Positions 1 to 13,035 of a stretch of 64,000 nt of DNA are shown here, piece by piece. Under the pieces are notes generated by a model. It was not told the DNA's origin. It worked only from the letters and a program-made list of their open reading frames with translations, and ran no database searches. Source of the DNA: Lithospermum erythrorhizon (Eukaryota > Streptophyta > Magnoliopsida > Boraginales > Boraginaceae); the NCBI GenBank assembly GCA_019722365.1, contig JADFUC010002139.1, positions 1 to 64,000 on the forward strand, read 5' to 3'. Made by a program: the position numbers and the translations under genes. The number at the start of each line of letters is the position of its first letter. Positions within the stretch are counted from its first letter, which is position 1.

Positions 1-289
1 ATCAGTATTACTTCGTTCAGTTACGTATTGCTGTCACGAAGAATCGAGGCAGAGACCAACTTGTCGGCTGTGATTTAAAGAGGTGAACTTTGTGGGCACG
101 AACCCGCAGGCGGTGGATGATACCGGTCTTTACTAAGCGTGTTTGTTCGGTCAAAGATCCTTTGCTACTTCCGAGCCACTTGCCGAATGGTGAGAAGATG
201 TACATGGCGAGATAATAAAACCTCGACATTGAGGGAGAAGGAGCGTAGTCTTGAGAAGGACCCGAGGAAGGAAGTCACATTGAATAATG

Positions 290-690
290 TTACATGCTAA
301 CTTAGGAAAAGAACCTTGTGTACGGTTGCTTTACTTAGCAAACATGGGTTAAACTTTATGAGTGGAGTACGATAAAGTTGTACTTTTTCTAAAAGTCGGG
401 CATGTTTGTTGGAAAGGCTATGTGTTAAATGGCCTTTTCAAAATGAATGTAATGGTTACAAACAAAGATGAATAAAAATAATATTGCCTATGTTTGTGAG
501 TACTCTAATTTATGGAATAGTAGTAGAGTTAGGACATGTGAACTCTAATTCTTTTCTGCGAGAAGAATAGTCAAGTTGAATCATACCTAATGAATTTATC
601 GATAAAATTACAAAAATTAATGGCGTGTGTTGAAGCAAAATCGGCGAAACAACATTCCAACCGTGGTTAGAAATAATAAGCCTCTCGATC
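290..690 (+). pseudogene. copia pre-integrase (GAG-pre) domain, frameshifted
   Basis: Read across several frames, this stretch gives pieces typical of the domain between protease and integrase in copia: an LGKE..V..L box near 303-330, SKSGMFVGK-like text near 390-420, and a NLW..R.GH-like zinc-binding segment near 515-545. It leads directly into the integrase core. At least four frame changes are needed, so it is non-functional as written. Confidence 0.6.
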
Positions 691-1182
691 TTGTTCACAG
701 TGACGTCTGTGATATGAGCCCAGTTCAATCCAAAGGTGGAAATGAGTACTTTATCACCTTTGTAGATGATAGTACAAAATTTTGCTATGTATACTTGATG
801 AAAAGTAAAAATGAGGCAATCGATAAATTTGCACTTTATAAAGAAGAAGTTGAAAATCAACTTGAGAAAAATAAAAGTAGTACGAAGTGATAGAGGTGGT
901 GAGTATGTCTCACCATTTGGTCAATTTTGTTCTGAGCGTGGTATTGTTCACGAAGTGACCCCACCATATTCTCCTCAATCGAATGGGATTGCCGAAAGAA
1001 AAAATCGATCATTGAAAGAGATGATGAATGCCTTGTTGATAAGTTCAGGCTTACCTCAAGGAATGTGGGGGGAAGCGATACTGACAGCTAACTACCTCTT
1101 GAACAAAATTCCTCGTAAAGATGAGGATAAGACCCCATTTGAATTGTTCAAAGGTAGAGCACCAACCTCTGAAACATCTTGA
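627..1182 (+). pseudogene. copia integrase core, frameshifted
   Basis: Two overlapping frames (627-890 and 811-1182) together give an rve-type integrase core. The first carries the HSDVCDM segment, which holds the first catalytic Asp, then the FITFVDD strand. The second carries RSDRGGEY (second Asp) and YSPQSNGIAERKNR (catalytic Glu). The DDE triad is therefore present but split by a frame change near 880-890. The second frame ends at 1182, where the family normally continues into a LEVWGC-like segment. Integrase would insert the cDNA copy into host DNA. It is dead as written. Confidence 0.85.
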
Positions 1183-1457
1183 GTGTGGGGGGTGTTTGAA
1201 AATTAAGTATTACCTCCTCTAGCGGTGACTATTGGTCTAAAGAAAGCGATTGATGCAATTTTGTGGATATGCTCACAATAGTAATGCATATCGGTTTTCT
1301 TGTTCATAATAGTGACAATTCACGGGTGAACAAAGAATACAATAATTGGAAATCACGGAATGTCGCGTCAGCCGAACATGTCTTCAGGTAGAATCTAATG
1401 AAAGTGCTTCGACATCTAAGGATCACATGAACACGAGGGTAGTGTAGATGCGAGACT

Positions 1458-3090
1458 ATGGATAGTCAAGGTAAGAAAATTGAGGGAGAAGAACCTCGAC
1501 GTAGTAAAAGGGCACGTGTCGAGAAGTCGTTTGGTTCTGATTTTGTAACGTATATGCTTGAGAGTGAACCTCGAACTTACGAGGTACATCGGAGTTCAAG
1601 CGATGGTCCCGGCTTTGGAAGGAAAATTTATCACGAAGTGAGATTGATTCAATTTTCTGAGAATCACACTTGGGAATTGGTGGATCTTCCACTAGGATGT
1701 AAAGCTCTAAAATCCAAATGGATTTTTTAAAGAGGAAAATAGTGATGGGGCCGATAGATAAGTACAAAAAGTAGACTAGTCATTTTGTGAAAATAGACAA
1801 CAAGGAGGACTAGACTATTTTGATACTTATTCTCGTGACAAGGATAATATCAGTAGGAGTATCCTACCAATTGCCTCCTTTGCACAATTTAGATGTACAT
1901 CAAATGGATGTGAAAATGGCTTTCTTAATTGGAGATTTAAATGAAGAAATTTACATGGAACAACTTGAGGGTTTTATAGTTCGAATTAAAGAAGATAAAA
2001 TATGTCGGTGTCAAATCTTTGTATGTGGAGTTAAAGCAAGCGCCTAAACAATGGCATGAGAAGTTTAAATGAGGCATTACTTCAGTGGATTTAAAATCAA
2101 TAGGTGTGACAAGTGTGTTTGTAAGCAAAATCCACTAGAGGGATATGTAATTCTACGCTTGTATGTGGATGACATGCTCGTTGTTGGTAGCAATCAAAAA
2201 ATAATTAATCCACCAAAGATGTATTTGAACTCCAAGTTTGACATGAGGCCCATGGGACAAGCGAGATCTAATTTTGGAGTCCATATTGGCGGGGAATTCC
2301 TAACGGTCTAGTGTTAAAGCTTGATCCACGCTATGTCGATAAAATTCTTGGGAAATTTTGCCAAGGCGATTTGGGAGAATGTCAAGCTCCGGTGGATGAA
2401 TATCGATACCTCCACGAGAAGAATAAAGGGAAAGTGTGTCGACTTGAGTATTCTCAAGTTATTAGGAGTATCATGTACGATGAGTTGTACTAGACCGGAT
2501 ATAACTTATTCGATACTTGAAATTGAGTAGATATCTGAGTATTAATCAGTAGCGATCATTGGGAAGCTATGGTGCGAGTACTTAAGTACTTGAGACATAC
2601 TCGGAATTACAGTACGCACTATCCCAGCGTTATGTGGATTGTACTTGAGGGGTACGGATGCAAAATTGGATCTCAGATACTAGTGATTCAATGCCTACTA
2701 GTGGATATGTGTTCAACTTTTAGGCGGTGCGGTTGTGTCGTGGAAGTCCTCCAAAAGCAGACATTAATTGTCGGATCCACGATGGAGTCGAGTTAAATTG
2801 CCTTGGACAAGTGTGTGGGGGAAGAGCCAGAATGGTTAGGTAATTTCTTGAGGATATACCGGAGTGGGAAAAGCTTGACCCCTCAATTTGCATATATTGT
2901 GACAATAGTGCGCAATTAGGAGAGACACGCAGCCACTTATATAATGGTAAAGTCGAGACACGTTAAATCGGCGACATAATACCATTAGACAATTACTCTC
3001 AAAAATTTGGGTTATCGCATTGATCATGTAAGATCAAAAGTAACATTGCGGATCCGTTGACCAAAGGGGTTAACAAAAGAATTAGTTGGA
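1458..3090 (+). pseudogene. copia reverse transcriptase and RNase H, heavily frameshifted
   Basis: An acidic linker with a PRRSKRARVEK box (about 1495-1525) leads into the start of the reverse transcriptase (HTWELVDLP, KSKWIF). The HQMDVKMAFL segment near 1900 carries the first catalytic Asp, and LYVDDMLVVG near 2160-2185 holds the YVDD active site. RPDITYSI near 2493, VLKYLRHTRNY near 2580 and the terminal NIADPLTKG box (about 3040-3070) mark the RNase H end. At least eight frames or stops interrupt it. The domain order and motifs are seen directly; loss of function is inferred from the breaks. Confidence 0.85.
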
Positions 3091-3759
3091 ATTCATTGAA
3101 ATGAATGTGATTCAATGCCCTTGAGAAAAATACGGTAATGACCACGCTTGGTATTTGGAAGGAGATCTGAAATTCGGGTTCAAAGGGACAAGCTGGCTCA
3201 TATTGTATTAGCGGATCCTGTGGGGGATTTCCCACTACCTATTTCTAGGTAGCTTGATTGATACCCATGAGTAAGATTCAACTATGCTTTTAATGACTCA
3301 TGAGATCTGAAGGAGGTAAGCGCGGGTTGCTCGAAAGAATATGAAGGGTCACCCTATGTGAGGCTAAAGTAAGGGGCCGCTTTAGAAATGCTCGGAGGGT
3401 GCATTTTCTTGGCGACAGCCTCTGAGAACCCGGGCATGTGTCCATGGCCTAACCGGACGCCCATGGTGAGAGCCCCGTCTGAGTCGGGATCGAGATCGTG
3501 TGAAGCATGTCATCATTGCTACCAAAAAGCTTGATTAGTTCCAAGACATCGTGTCTGTAATACATTTGGTGAATCAACAAACATATGTACACAAGGGGAA
3601 GGGTTCCAAGGCCATCGGCGCTACTATCACATCACGGGGAATCGGTCGTTGTTCTTCTCCTTGGGTGCTCAGTGAAAATCTTTTCAAATTTGTATCCATG
3701 GGGGATATTGGTTTTTATTGAATTTGTTTGAATACAAATTTTGATTAAAGTAATGGGGG

Positions 3760-4500
3760 GATGTTGGATATTTGTAGTCCAAAATTTGTATCTCGTTTGT
3801 GTGTCAATGAGAGCATGCGAAGATGGGAACAAACCATGAAGTTTGGAGAAAAACAAGTGTGGCCGCGTGGAGTAGAGGATGTTGGAAGTTCACTTAATAA
3901 GAAGAGGTCTTTAGTGACTTAGTAAATTGATTGACTACTTATGCGAAAAAAATCTGGCGCCCCACTTGGTGATTGTAAAGTCGGGAAAATAATGAGCTGG
4001 AAATTGTGAAGCCCGGTGTGTGTCTTGCGACCTCACGGACTACGAATCGTTCAGAAAGGGGGCTCGTCACGAGCCACCTTTTAATACGGTCAGCTTCGAT
4101 TTTGCATTCAAAATTCAAAAGAGGTACAATCTGAGAATGGACAATCAATTGTGTTAAGTGCCATTTAGGCATTCTGAGCCGTTTTATTTGCTCATTAATC
4201 TGACGTTTTGGTTGACAAGATTATATTTAATCATCCAAAAACTCCATATGAATCAGATGAAACACACGCATTGCAGGCTTCGAGGCGCCCATTCTCTCCT
4301 TTTGTTTGTTTTCTCAAGGTGATACATGGCTTCATGAGGCGGTTCATCGATCATTTACTTGTGCTTGTGAAGTCGATCGTTGGGTCATTTATCATGAGAA
4401 AGCGATCGTATACAAATGATCGTCACAAAGCACCATTTGGGAAAATTCGAATTTGTTTAAAGAGCGTCGAAATGACTTGATTAGGTTTCGTTTTTGTTGT
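3760..4500 (+). repeat. probable 3' LTR of copia element A (end uncertain)
   Basis: After the G-run at 3752-3758 the sequence opens with TGTTGGATATTTG, the usual TG start of a plant LTR. About 700 bp of non-coding sequence follows and then grades into AT-rich intergenic DNA. No second copy lies in the window to fix the end, so both the LTR identity and the right boundary are inferences from position. Open frames inside it (for example 4208-4480) look accidental. Confidence 0.4.
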
Positions 4501-5400
4501 AATCATTTCATTATATTGTCGTTTTTCATTTTCGTTGAAATCTTTTTTCATTATGTTCGTAATATATTGTATCATTCTTTATAGAAGTCTTGTTGTATAG
4601 TTCGGTATTTAGATTAGGCCCATTTCTGAAGATTACATTAATTACAATTTAACATCAAATTTAGATATAATACCTTATTAACATCAAAATTTTATAGAAT
4701 CCCTTATTTGATTACTATCAGTTCCAAGTTTCACCTATATTAATCAGTTTGAATTTAAGTTCGTTATTCTGAGATATTCTTTATAACGAAGAGGTTTTCG
4801 AATCGATCCTTTATATTAACAAAGAGCGTTAACAAAAAAAAAAGTCTCGCCTATATTGAAACATCAGCTACCAAAATTACCAAATGACAATAAATTGAGG
4901 GACTAGATGAAGTTAAACCATAAAAATATTGGAGAACTGATTTCACTAGACTAGATTAGATTTATATCCCAAAGTCTACAATACTCCCTCTTTTTGTTTT
5001 TAAATTACAATTATATAATATGATCTGATACACTTTTCCTCCACCCCACCCATGTAATTTGGCAACTAGGTATATTTCAATATCTCCACGTATAGATACA
5101 TCTCAAGTCTACATCTCAGTATGAGATGAAACACCTTGAAGCCGAGTGTCATTGAACAAATGAAGAGATAAGAATGGACCGAAATGTTTGTACTATAACA
5201 ATCACTCTATAGCTAAAATGGCCACGTACATGCGACATGTCCCTAACCGTTTGACATATCTTTATATTCACTCAAATTTATTTTGTTTAACATTTTTAGT
5301 TTGCAGATTAGAAATCAATAGCTTGGAATCGTTTTCATGTAGAGAGCACCGTCGGACCTTTTCAGTTATAACAATATGTACTCCCTTAATTAACATGATT
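4500..5400. other. AT-rich intergenic DNA
   Basis: No gene or RNA signal is recognisable. A short segment at 4980-5000 (TACTCCCTCTTTTTG) resembles one terminal repeat of a Stowaway-type MITE, but I could not find a partner end. Confidence 0.4.
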
Positions 5401-5582
5401 AATACTCTCTCCATCCCTTTTTAATAGAGATATTATTTGATTTAACATAAACATGAAGAAAATTTTAAATTTAACTCACAACTTAAATTTTTTCTCCACA
5501 TATTTGAATTAAATGAGAATCAAATTAGGAATTTCCATAAATATAAATTGACCCTATCAATTAGTGATGTGGGGAGTATTTA
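5401..5582. mobile_element. Stowaway-like MITE (candidate)
   Basis: The left end reads TACTCTCTCCATCCC and the right end GATGTGGGGAGTATT, an imperfect inverted pair resembling the CTCCCTCCRTCCC terminal repeats of Stowaway elements. It is flanked by TA-containing sequence and encloses about 180 bp of AT-rich DNA without an ORF. Length and termini fit the class; the terminal match is imperfect. Confidence 0.45.
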
Positions 5583-5687
5583 ATTATAATGGTTATTATG
5601 AAGTACTACGTACTATATTAAGTCTTTCAATCGGTTAAAGCTTAGTTATGCTTTACAGTCATTTCACATAAATTAAAAAAAATAAAA

Positions 5688-5860
5688 AGTAGCAAAAAGT
5701 ACATTGAAAATATAAAATGTCAATTAATTAAAACTATATAATTAATTGAAAATGTAAAATGTCAATTAATTGAAACTATATAATTAGTTGGTTGATAATT
5801 TAATAAGAAAAGGTAGTCAAAAAGTACATTGAAAATATAAAAATATAATTTTACATACTT
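5688..5860. repeat. short imperfect tandem/direct repeats
   Basis: The phrase TGAAAATRTAAAATGTCAAT followed by TAATTRAAACTATATAATTA occurs twice in a row (about 5703-5745 and 5746-5787). AAAAAGTACATTGAAAATATAAAA recurs at about 5694 and 5820. It is a local AT-rich duplication with no coding content. Confidence 0.75.
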
Positions 5861-7020
5861 AGAAGGAAGGACAAATGTAATCTGAAAAGAGCTTTACATT
5901 ATTTATGAGAGGGGTATAAAATAAAACCCATTTTGTAAGAGAAAATTCCTCGGTGTACATGTTTTATCAAATCGAAGAGGATCATTGTCCAAACTATGGA
6001 TCTCTAGCGTTTCTTGTGATTTGTGAGATGTCTGTTTCTAAGCTTGACTTTGAGCTTGGTGATCTTGATAGAAATGACCTTTTATTTGTTGTATTACCAT
6101 AAGAAAAAACATGTCAATTTTGTATGCAAGATGAAGCTTATCTTCTAATACATTCATTTAGCTTCATTTTAAATGTTACAGAAAAACATGCATTATCAAA
6201 TTGAAGAATCTACATCTTTATTATATGGATATTGAATTATTCTTAAAATAAAAATAAACATGGTCTCTAAAGATATGCCTATTCACTTAAGGGGTTTCTT
6301 GTGTTGATATAAGAAAAGTAAAATATTTTTGTACCTTTTTCATAATAAAAATCAAATGGAACTTCTTATTCACGAGTTCTATTCATATGAAAAAACTTAA
6401 TAATCAATTTGAATAATTACGATTGTAATATCATTAGTTGTTACATTATCATAATGAAACAAGAAACATATCGTATTAAAGTGTTTCTTTTATATTCATA
6501 TAATATAATATAACATATTAGTTGTGCGTTTTAGAAATCTTCAAAATAATAAGATTAAAAGATAGAAGTTTTGATCTAACCTGTACAAAATAACTACACG
6601 GTTTAGCTATGAAGTATATTCTTTTTGTTTTACCATACTGCTCATAACCTTATTTATCATTAGCTAAACAACTTCGCTGATAAATTTTTTTTCTAGTTTT
6701 TCCGAATCAATTCTCAACTCCTAATAACCGATCCTTCCCTGCGTCCCTTTATCAATAAATTTTGGTAAAAGGTAGAGGTATACATGGCAGATGCAATAAT
6801 TAAAAAGTGAAAATATAAATGCAATTAAAATATAAATGCATGTAAATCAAAACTGGACGAAGAACGCTATAAAAGAAATGGAGGAAGAACGTAACATATA
6901 TATATATAGCCGGATGCAGGAGTCGAAATTTAGTGGTGTAAATTGGAATTTTTCTTTTACCAAAAGCATTAACGTAAAATCAGTTGAACAAAAGACTACA
7001 TCAATGAGAAAGTCTAATTA
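5860..7020. other. AT-rich intergenic DNA
   Basis: No gene is recognised. A small open frame at 6836-7021 has no family features and ends against the hAT fragment. Confidence 0.4.
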
Positions 7021-7022
7021 GT

Positions 7023-7330
7023 TTACAAAGAAAATCTTTTATCAAATTCTTGAAAATGTGCTAAAATTACATCATTATTAATAGTACTAAGCACATTCCG
7101 TTCTAGTACTAGACGGTCATTTAGCCATTGATCGCCCATTGTACTAGATTTGTCACTTTTCACATGATTCATAGGAGAAAAGACACGTTCAACACTTGTG
7201 GTTGCTACCGGTAAAAGCAAAGCTAATTTCACAAGCTTATACACCACACTGAAAGTATGATTATGTAACAAAATGTTTGCTTTTTCTATAATATTGAGTA
7301 CAAATTGGGAGAAATAAGGAATAGTGAAAT
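7023..7330 (-). pseudogene. hAT transposase C-terminal dimerisation fragment
   Basis: The minus strand encodes an 82-residue stretch (7271 to 7023) that looks like the hAT C-terminal (hATC) dimerisation region. It has LVKLALLLPVATTSVERVFS, where LPV(A/S)xxxxERxFS is the family signature, then MNHVKS, MGDQWLNDRLV and a closing HFQEFDKR before a natural stop. In-frame hAT-like sequence continues upstream to about 7330. The remaining ~500 residues (BED finger, catalytic core) are absent, so this is a relic. The ATG at 7271 is internal to the old frame, not a real start. Confidence 0.85.
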
Positions 7331-7414
7331 CAAGGCCTTACGACTTACGAGACGAGGCGCCGGAGTCCGGAGAAGAGAGAAATTGCTGTTAGATTGGTGA
7401 GAAGAATGATAGAA

Positions 7415-7570
7415 GATTGAAGAGGAAAATAGAATGTAAAAAAATGAAAAAGAAGATTTTAAGAGTAAAAATGACTGAAAAACGTGTTGTGTAGATTGAA
7501 GAGGAAAATAGAATGTAAAAAATTGAAAAAAGAATATTTTAAGAGTAAAAATGAAAAAACGTCTTGTGTA
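7415..7570. repeat. two-copy tandem duplication, ~78 bp
   Basis: A unit beginning GATTGAAGAGGAAAATAGAA and ending CGT(G/C)TTGTGTA occurs at 7415-7493 and again at 7494-7570, with few differences. Their similarity suggests a recent local duplication. It lies just beyond the hAT relic. Confidence 0.85.
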
Positions 7571-9680
7571 GATTCAAACCCTAACAACTCTTTATTATCT
7601 TAGCTTTCAACCAGTTGTGGTACACTGCATTTTGTTAATTCAAAAAAGATATATAGTTGTCATTTTAAAATCTAAATTTCTGGTGGTGCAATTGCATGAT
7701 GAGTATGGTGTGCATGCATCCGGTATATAGAGCACTTATACGATGATGAATTGATGATGATGATGTTTTTTTTTTCTTCTTTTTACTTAAATGACGAACA
7801 CTTTGTATTTATATATAGTATATCATCCAGCAAAGAGGCCACATACAATCAAATAAGAATAAGGCTGCCTAAGAATAACTGCATGCAGAACAACTATGAG
7901 ATTAAATGGATTAGTCAAGAAGTGTTTTATACTCGTATTACATGGAAATTTAATGAGAAGCCATTAATGAAAGCAAAATGCTGGAAAATGATTGTGCACC
8001 CAATAACTATCCATTAACCCAAGCAAGCAAAACGGTAGAATGAAATTGATAGAGCACTTATTATAATGCATGTTACGAGAATAAATAAAAATAATTGTGG
8101 ACATTAATTGTATAATATTAATTTATTAATGTCATGTAATTGAAATAGTGGTGGAGGATATTATTATCTTTATAAAAAAGGGAAGAAACAACAAAGCTTT
8201 TTATTCGCGCGTTTAGAAGAATCTTTAGTATCATATTAGATGCGTTAGTAGATAAACTTTTAATGGAGAAAAAAATTCATTTTTTGAGGTTTAGTCTATT
8301 AAAATACAAAATAATGTATAATAATGATAAATTTGAGTATGTATTGGCTGGCTAAATAATATAATCATATATTCTTTATTGAAATTCTTTAAATAATATA
8401 TAATAATAATTATTAAATTTAGATTGCAATCCTTAAATAGTAAATTATGAATAGATTTTTCATATTGACATTAATTTATGTCAAAATTTGAAATATCTTA
8501 TTTATTTTTGGATATACTTTTACTAATTCTGATATTTATCTTTGAGTTGAAATATGACGTTGGAAACTTTGATGTGATGACTATTGATATATTCCAAACT
8601 TCAAAGTGTTTCTTTATCGGAAATGTGTTTTTTAAGTTGTCATAGTAGTTTATATTTGGAGTTAAAAGACATGTACTACTGAAAGATATATTTTCTGCCT
8701 ATGAATTCAAAATTCATCGAATAAGTACATGCATATGAAATTACACTAATAAATAATATTATACTTACCATTATGAGAGTAGACATATGATTGTGTACCC
8801 CAAATTAAAAATTCATAAAAATTATTATTCACAGAGTAGCTAACAAGTCTAAAAAAACCTATGTAGAATCTTAGAAAATGAGTTAATTTTTAAGACTTAT
8901 AAATATTTAATTATACAAAAATCACATAAATTTTTTCAAAAAAAATTTTTGGGAGATTCCTACCGTCGTTTAGTATAAAGTTGGCAGATCTTAGATTTAT
9001 TCTGTTTGACTTGATCGCTTACGTACGTAAATTATAATCTTATTTTAGTAATTAATTCAAAATGATGTATTTTCATATTTATTTATATTCAAATCTTTAT
9101 TTATTACTATAAATGAAACTATATGGCTTGTCAAATGTAAATCTTAAAGTAAAATAAAATCAATTAAATGTAATCATAAAACTATAATAAATATTTTTTT
9201 ATTCGTCTAAATGTTTGATGAAAAATGTCTTGAGATCTCTTTCATCGTCTTTCATTGATTTCTATGTTCTAATAAAGTCGTAGAAAATATACTGATAATA
9301 TAATTCAAACTATAATAATGGTTTGAAGAAGAATAGAAATGATATTTGAGAAATTACCTAAGATTTATTATTAATGGTTGGAGATATAGAAAGTGTTACA
9401 ATATAATATTCTTGAGAAACTTTCTTTGAATAACTTTACTGAAAATAGCTAACAACATGTATACAAATTATTTTAAGAAAATGAATAAAAGTTGATATTG
9501 TATTCTTTCTCTGGTATTTGAGGTATGTTGTTGAAATTACATAATACCTAGTATAAAATAATGAGTATTTATATAACAAATAATATGTTATTTTTTGTGT
9601 AACTATGAAAAAGTTGAAATAATGAGAATCATGTAACTTCCAAACATTTTAATGTCAGTTATTATGAAGTAAATGTCGGT
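7571..9680. other. AT-rich intergenic DNA
   Basis: Long AT-rich stretch without recognisable coding, RNA or transposon signatures. A small frame at 7751-8017 starts in a run of ATG and T repeats and shows no family features. Confidence 0.4.
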
Positions 9681-9960
9681 TTAGGGACTATGGGGTAGGG
9701 GGTGGAGGTAGGGGTAGGGGTGGTAGTAGAAGAAATGGACTATAGTTCAGGGGTTGTAATGTAGGGGGTGAGGGTAGGGGTAGGGTAAGGTGTGTCAAAA
9801 AAGAAAATGACTATAGTTCAAGGACTATAGTTTAGGGGTTATGGGGTTAGGGGTTGGGGTTAGGGTGGGGGAGTGGATCGGGTAAGGTATGTGAAAGAAA
9901 GAGCTATAGCTCGGGGACTATAGTTTAGAGGGGAGTAGGTAGGTGTGTTAAAAGAAGAAA
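9681..9960 (+). repeat. G-rich degenerate tandem repeat with telomere-like runs
   Basis: Dense G-runs of 3-5 bases on the plus strand (GGGGTAGGGG, TTAGGGG, GGGTTGGGGTTAGGG) alternate with a spacer built on GGACTATAGTTYAGGGG, which recurs near 9737, 9812 and 9918. Several stretches satisfy the four G-tract pattern for a G-quadruplex. TTAGGG-like words appear, but not as a perfect array, and the plant telomere word TTTAGGG is not repeated in register. Confidence 0.8.
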
Positions 9961-12869
9961 AGTGTAGGGTTCTATTTTAATTATGTGAAATGTCCTTCCT
10001 AGACTTTATTTTAGTATTAGAGAAGGAAAATGTCGTTTGTGTAAAGCAGGATAGTATAAGGGCTCGGTGCTGTTAAAAATAGTGATAAGGACCATGCCTT
10101 AAAAGATAAAAAGTTTAGGGGACTAGGCACAGAAAAAATCGAAAAAATATAAGGGATAGTAGAAAGATCTGCAGCGTAGTATAGAACCCAGAAAAAAGCA
10201 AATTAGCCATACATTGCCACGCTTTTTAGTCTTTTTATTCTGATTTAAAATTATTACTCTTCGTTTCCTTTCCCAAATAACATACTAAAATAATCTTAAC
10301 CTTAAATCACGTTTAAATATCTTGTTCGGTGCGTAATAGGTGGTGAGTTATAGAAAGTAAGATATTTAATTAGGTTTTGAATGGCAACCATTATTTTATA
10401 TTATGATATAAAACTATCATCAACCAGTTTCAAGCGATGATGAACTTCAAGTCAAATTAGTTTAGAATTATGTCTATATTTTTTGTTTTTGGTATAAGAC
10501 ATTAATAAATGACCGAATTTAGTTTTTTGATGTATTTCAGACTCGCTATGATTATAGTTTGTCATAAAAAAATTAGATAAAAATGTACAATATATGGTTA
10601 ATACTAATAAGGACACATGTCATTCGTCTTGTTTCAGCCGTAACAACTAACAACTAATTAAATTTATCCGGATGGAGAAAATAATAAGAGAAGCGATCGA
10701 GCGAATAACCTATACTAGACAAATAACGAACAATATAAAATTTTGAAAAAAATAGTATTGTGATAGGTTAAATCACTACATGGTATATATATCACATGAG
10801 TAAATATATATTACTTGAATCTAGATTTTTAAGCCGATCTTTCTGATATAGTGATGTAAATAAAATTTAGGTCATGATTCTCTTCATGAAAACATTTGTT
10901 TCAAAATCTAAATTTTTAGTAAAAAGTTGATTCCAAACATTTATTATCGTTATGTTTTTATTATCCTTACCATGTTGGATTTAATCTTGTTGATTTTAAG
11001 TAAGTTAGTTGAATTAATGATTTATCATTCTCTTTTTATTATTGATGGGATTTGAAGTAGTTTATAAAAATAGAACTTTTTCAAAATTAATTACATGGTA
11101 CTATACATAAAATCTTTTACTACATAAAATTAAAAAGTTCAAACATAAGAATCAAATGTATTAACAATCCTAAATTTATTTCGCAGTGTTTATCGTTTAT
11201 AATATATATTGATTAAAAAGTTCTTAAATTACCGAACATCTAAGCACGATTATATTTATTACGGACCCTTATGCAGAAGAGTTCAAATCTGCAGAAGAGG
11301 ATCATATCTGCTCAATATTCTGAGATGTGAACTTCCCGAGAGAGAGAAAAATTTTATAGTTAATTAACCCCAAAAAAAAAAATCTTACATTAATATCATC
11401 ACGTTATGCCCATGAATTCTTGTTTAGTTTTGATAGGCTACATACTAATCGTTGGGTTTTGTTAATTGCTTTCGAGAGTTAAATAATTACAGATATCATT
11501 TTTTGAGTTTAAAAGGGGTGAAATCTAATTGAAGAGGTCTTGTTTTGATTTATTGATATCATTTGTTTTGAACTAATGTTTCATATCAACACTTTTTATG
11601 TTCTCTTTATGCCTTCGAAGAAAAATAGTCATCTTTCTTTTGCTAATTATGTTTTATTAAAAGTCTTCGTTCGTCTCGCTTTGATATTCGTACTCGCCTA
11701 TTTACTTTATTATTTCTCGTTAGTTTTTAAAAGATTAGGACTAATTCTGATAATACTAGTTTCTTTTATTTGGAAATGCGATTTGGGTTTGCTTGAACTT
11801 TCTAGCCAGCCAGTTGTTTTGATATGAGAGACTCTTGTGACTAGTTTGGGGCGTGCTCACAAGCTTTGCTCTAGAATGGCTCGTCAACTTTAAATGGTTG
11901 AGGCTGTCGCTCTACAGAATCAGAATCTTGCGAAATCAAGCGAAATTCACGCTTGAAGTGACACAAATCATTGTAGTAGAAATTGACCGCCAAATCATTG
12001 TCGTAAAAAATTGCAAAGAGATGCAATATGCTTGGACATATCAAATAGCGATCAACCAAAATATTTCGATAATCTTTTTCTACAAAGAAATTGGGCGACC
12101 ATAAAAAAGCTATCTTGTCGCTCTTAATAATGATAATCCGGCTAAGGTGGATAAAATATACTTTTCCTTTAATTCTTGAAAGCGGCTATTTACTCATCCT
12201 ACTCTCACCGAATACTTGGATTCTGCTTGCCAGTTTTATCTTCTTGATGACTTATTTTCTTAAGTTTGGCATAGACATTATCGGGGTTGTATCAAAAAAT
12301 TTGGAGAATGGAATCTGAGGCTTGACAGGGATCTGAAAAAATTGTGAAGGTTGTTTTGACTCAGCCCAGTGTCGTATGTTTAAGAATTTAAATGATATTG
12401 TTATTAGTGACTTTAATGTTGTTTCTTTTGATTATGAACAATGTAATAGCCGTAAAGGTTCCGCACATTTATTTTCTAATTAATATCTTCATTACCTTTC
12501 GATTCGCGGCAAAGGGAGAATTGATACATTACACCTTCGACTCGCTTATGTGAGAGCGGCTCGGGTCAAATAAATTACTCGAGTACCCAAAACAACGGGT
12601 AATTGCTTGGCGGATTACGATAAAGCACATGAACGAAAAAACATTAAAATTGTTTTGTTATAAATTGATCGATTAACTGCGTTACCACACAGATACTCTT
12701 TCTTCTTTTGACTACATTTGCCAGCTCCACACCACGTCGTATCGGACTCGATAACAAAAAGTCATTGCGAGATTTGAAATGACACTCTTAATTCTCAAAA
12801 GCTGGTAAAATGTATAGAATAGATTCACGATGTCATTCGATACTTGTAAAAATACAAACCGGCACACAT
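9961..12869. other. intergenic DNA, no confident gene
   Basis: Mostly AT-rich. Between 11550 and 12700 base composition is more balanced and several 60-90 residue frames overlap (for example 11576-11827, 11853-12104, 12091-12318), but none carries a motif I recognise and they look like chance frames or a relic. No tRNA or rRNA is seen. Confidence 0.4.
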
Positions 12870-13035
12870 TTCCAATAAACTCCTCTCTCTCTCTCTCATT
12901 CTCTTCGCCGCCACTAAAACGACGTCGTTTGTTCAATCTCTTCATCAAAAAACTTCTCAATCTCCATTTTTCAGCTAATTATTATTATTATTATTGTAAT
13001 AATATATTTAATTTTGGGTTTATATTAAATTAAAA
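12870..13035 (+). promoter_or_regulatory. promoter/5' leader of the ADNT1-like gene
   Basis: A CT-repeat tract (12882-12898) is followed by the palindrome AAACGACGTCGTTT (12917-12930), which has an ACGT core, then a pyrimidine-rich leader up to the ATG at 13036. CT tracts and ACGT palindromes are common in plant core promoters. Assignment to the carrier is by position. Confidence 0.5.

Larger units (their letters stand above)
1..3760 (+). mobile_element. Ty1/copia retrotransposon A, decayed internal region
   Basis: Remains of a plus-strand Ty1/copia polyprotein, cut by the left window edge. The order is pre-integrase domain (about 290-690), integrase (627-1182 and a broken tail to 1400), reverse transcriptase (1458-2311) and RNase H (2321-3090). 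This order, with integrase before reverse transcriptase, defines copia rather than gypsy. About 670 bp of non-coding sequence (3090-3760) follows, ending in a G-run at 3752-3758 that could be the polypurine tract. The frame changes many times through small indels and stops, so no protein can be made. No 5' LTR or gag is in the window. The clade is not certain. Confidence 0.85.

Noticed and set aside
4208..4480. 90-codon plus-strand open frame
   Set aside because: No family features, no leader or splice signals, and it lies in the probable 3' LTR of element A.
9681..9960. true telomere or interstitial plant telomere array
   Set aside because: The plant telomere word TTTAGGG is not repeated in register; G-run spacing is irregular, so only a telomere-like G-rich repeat can be claimed.
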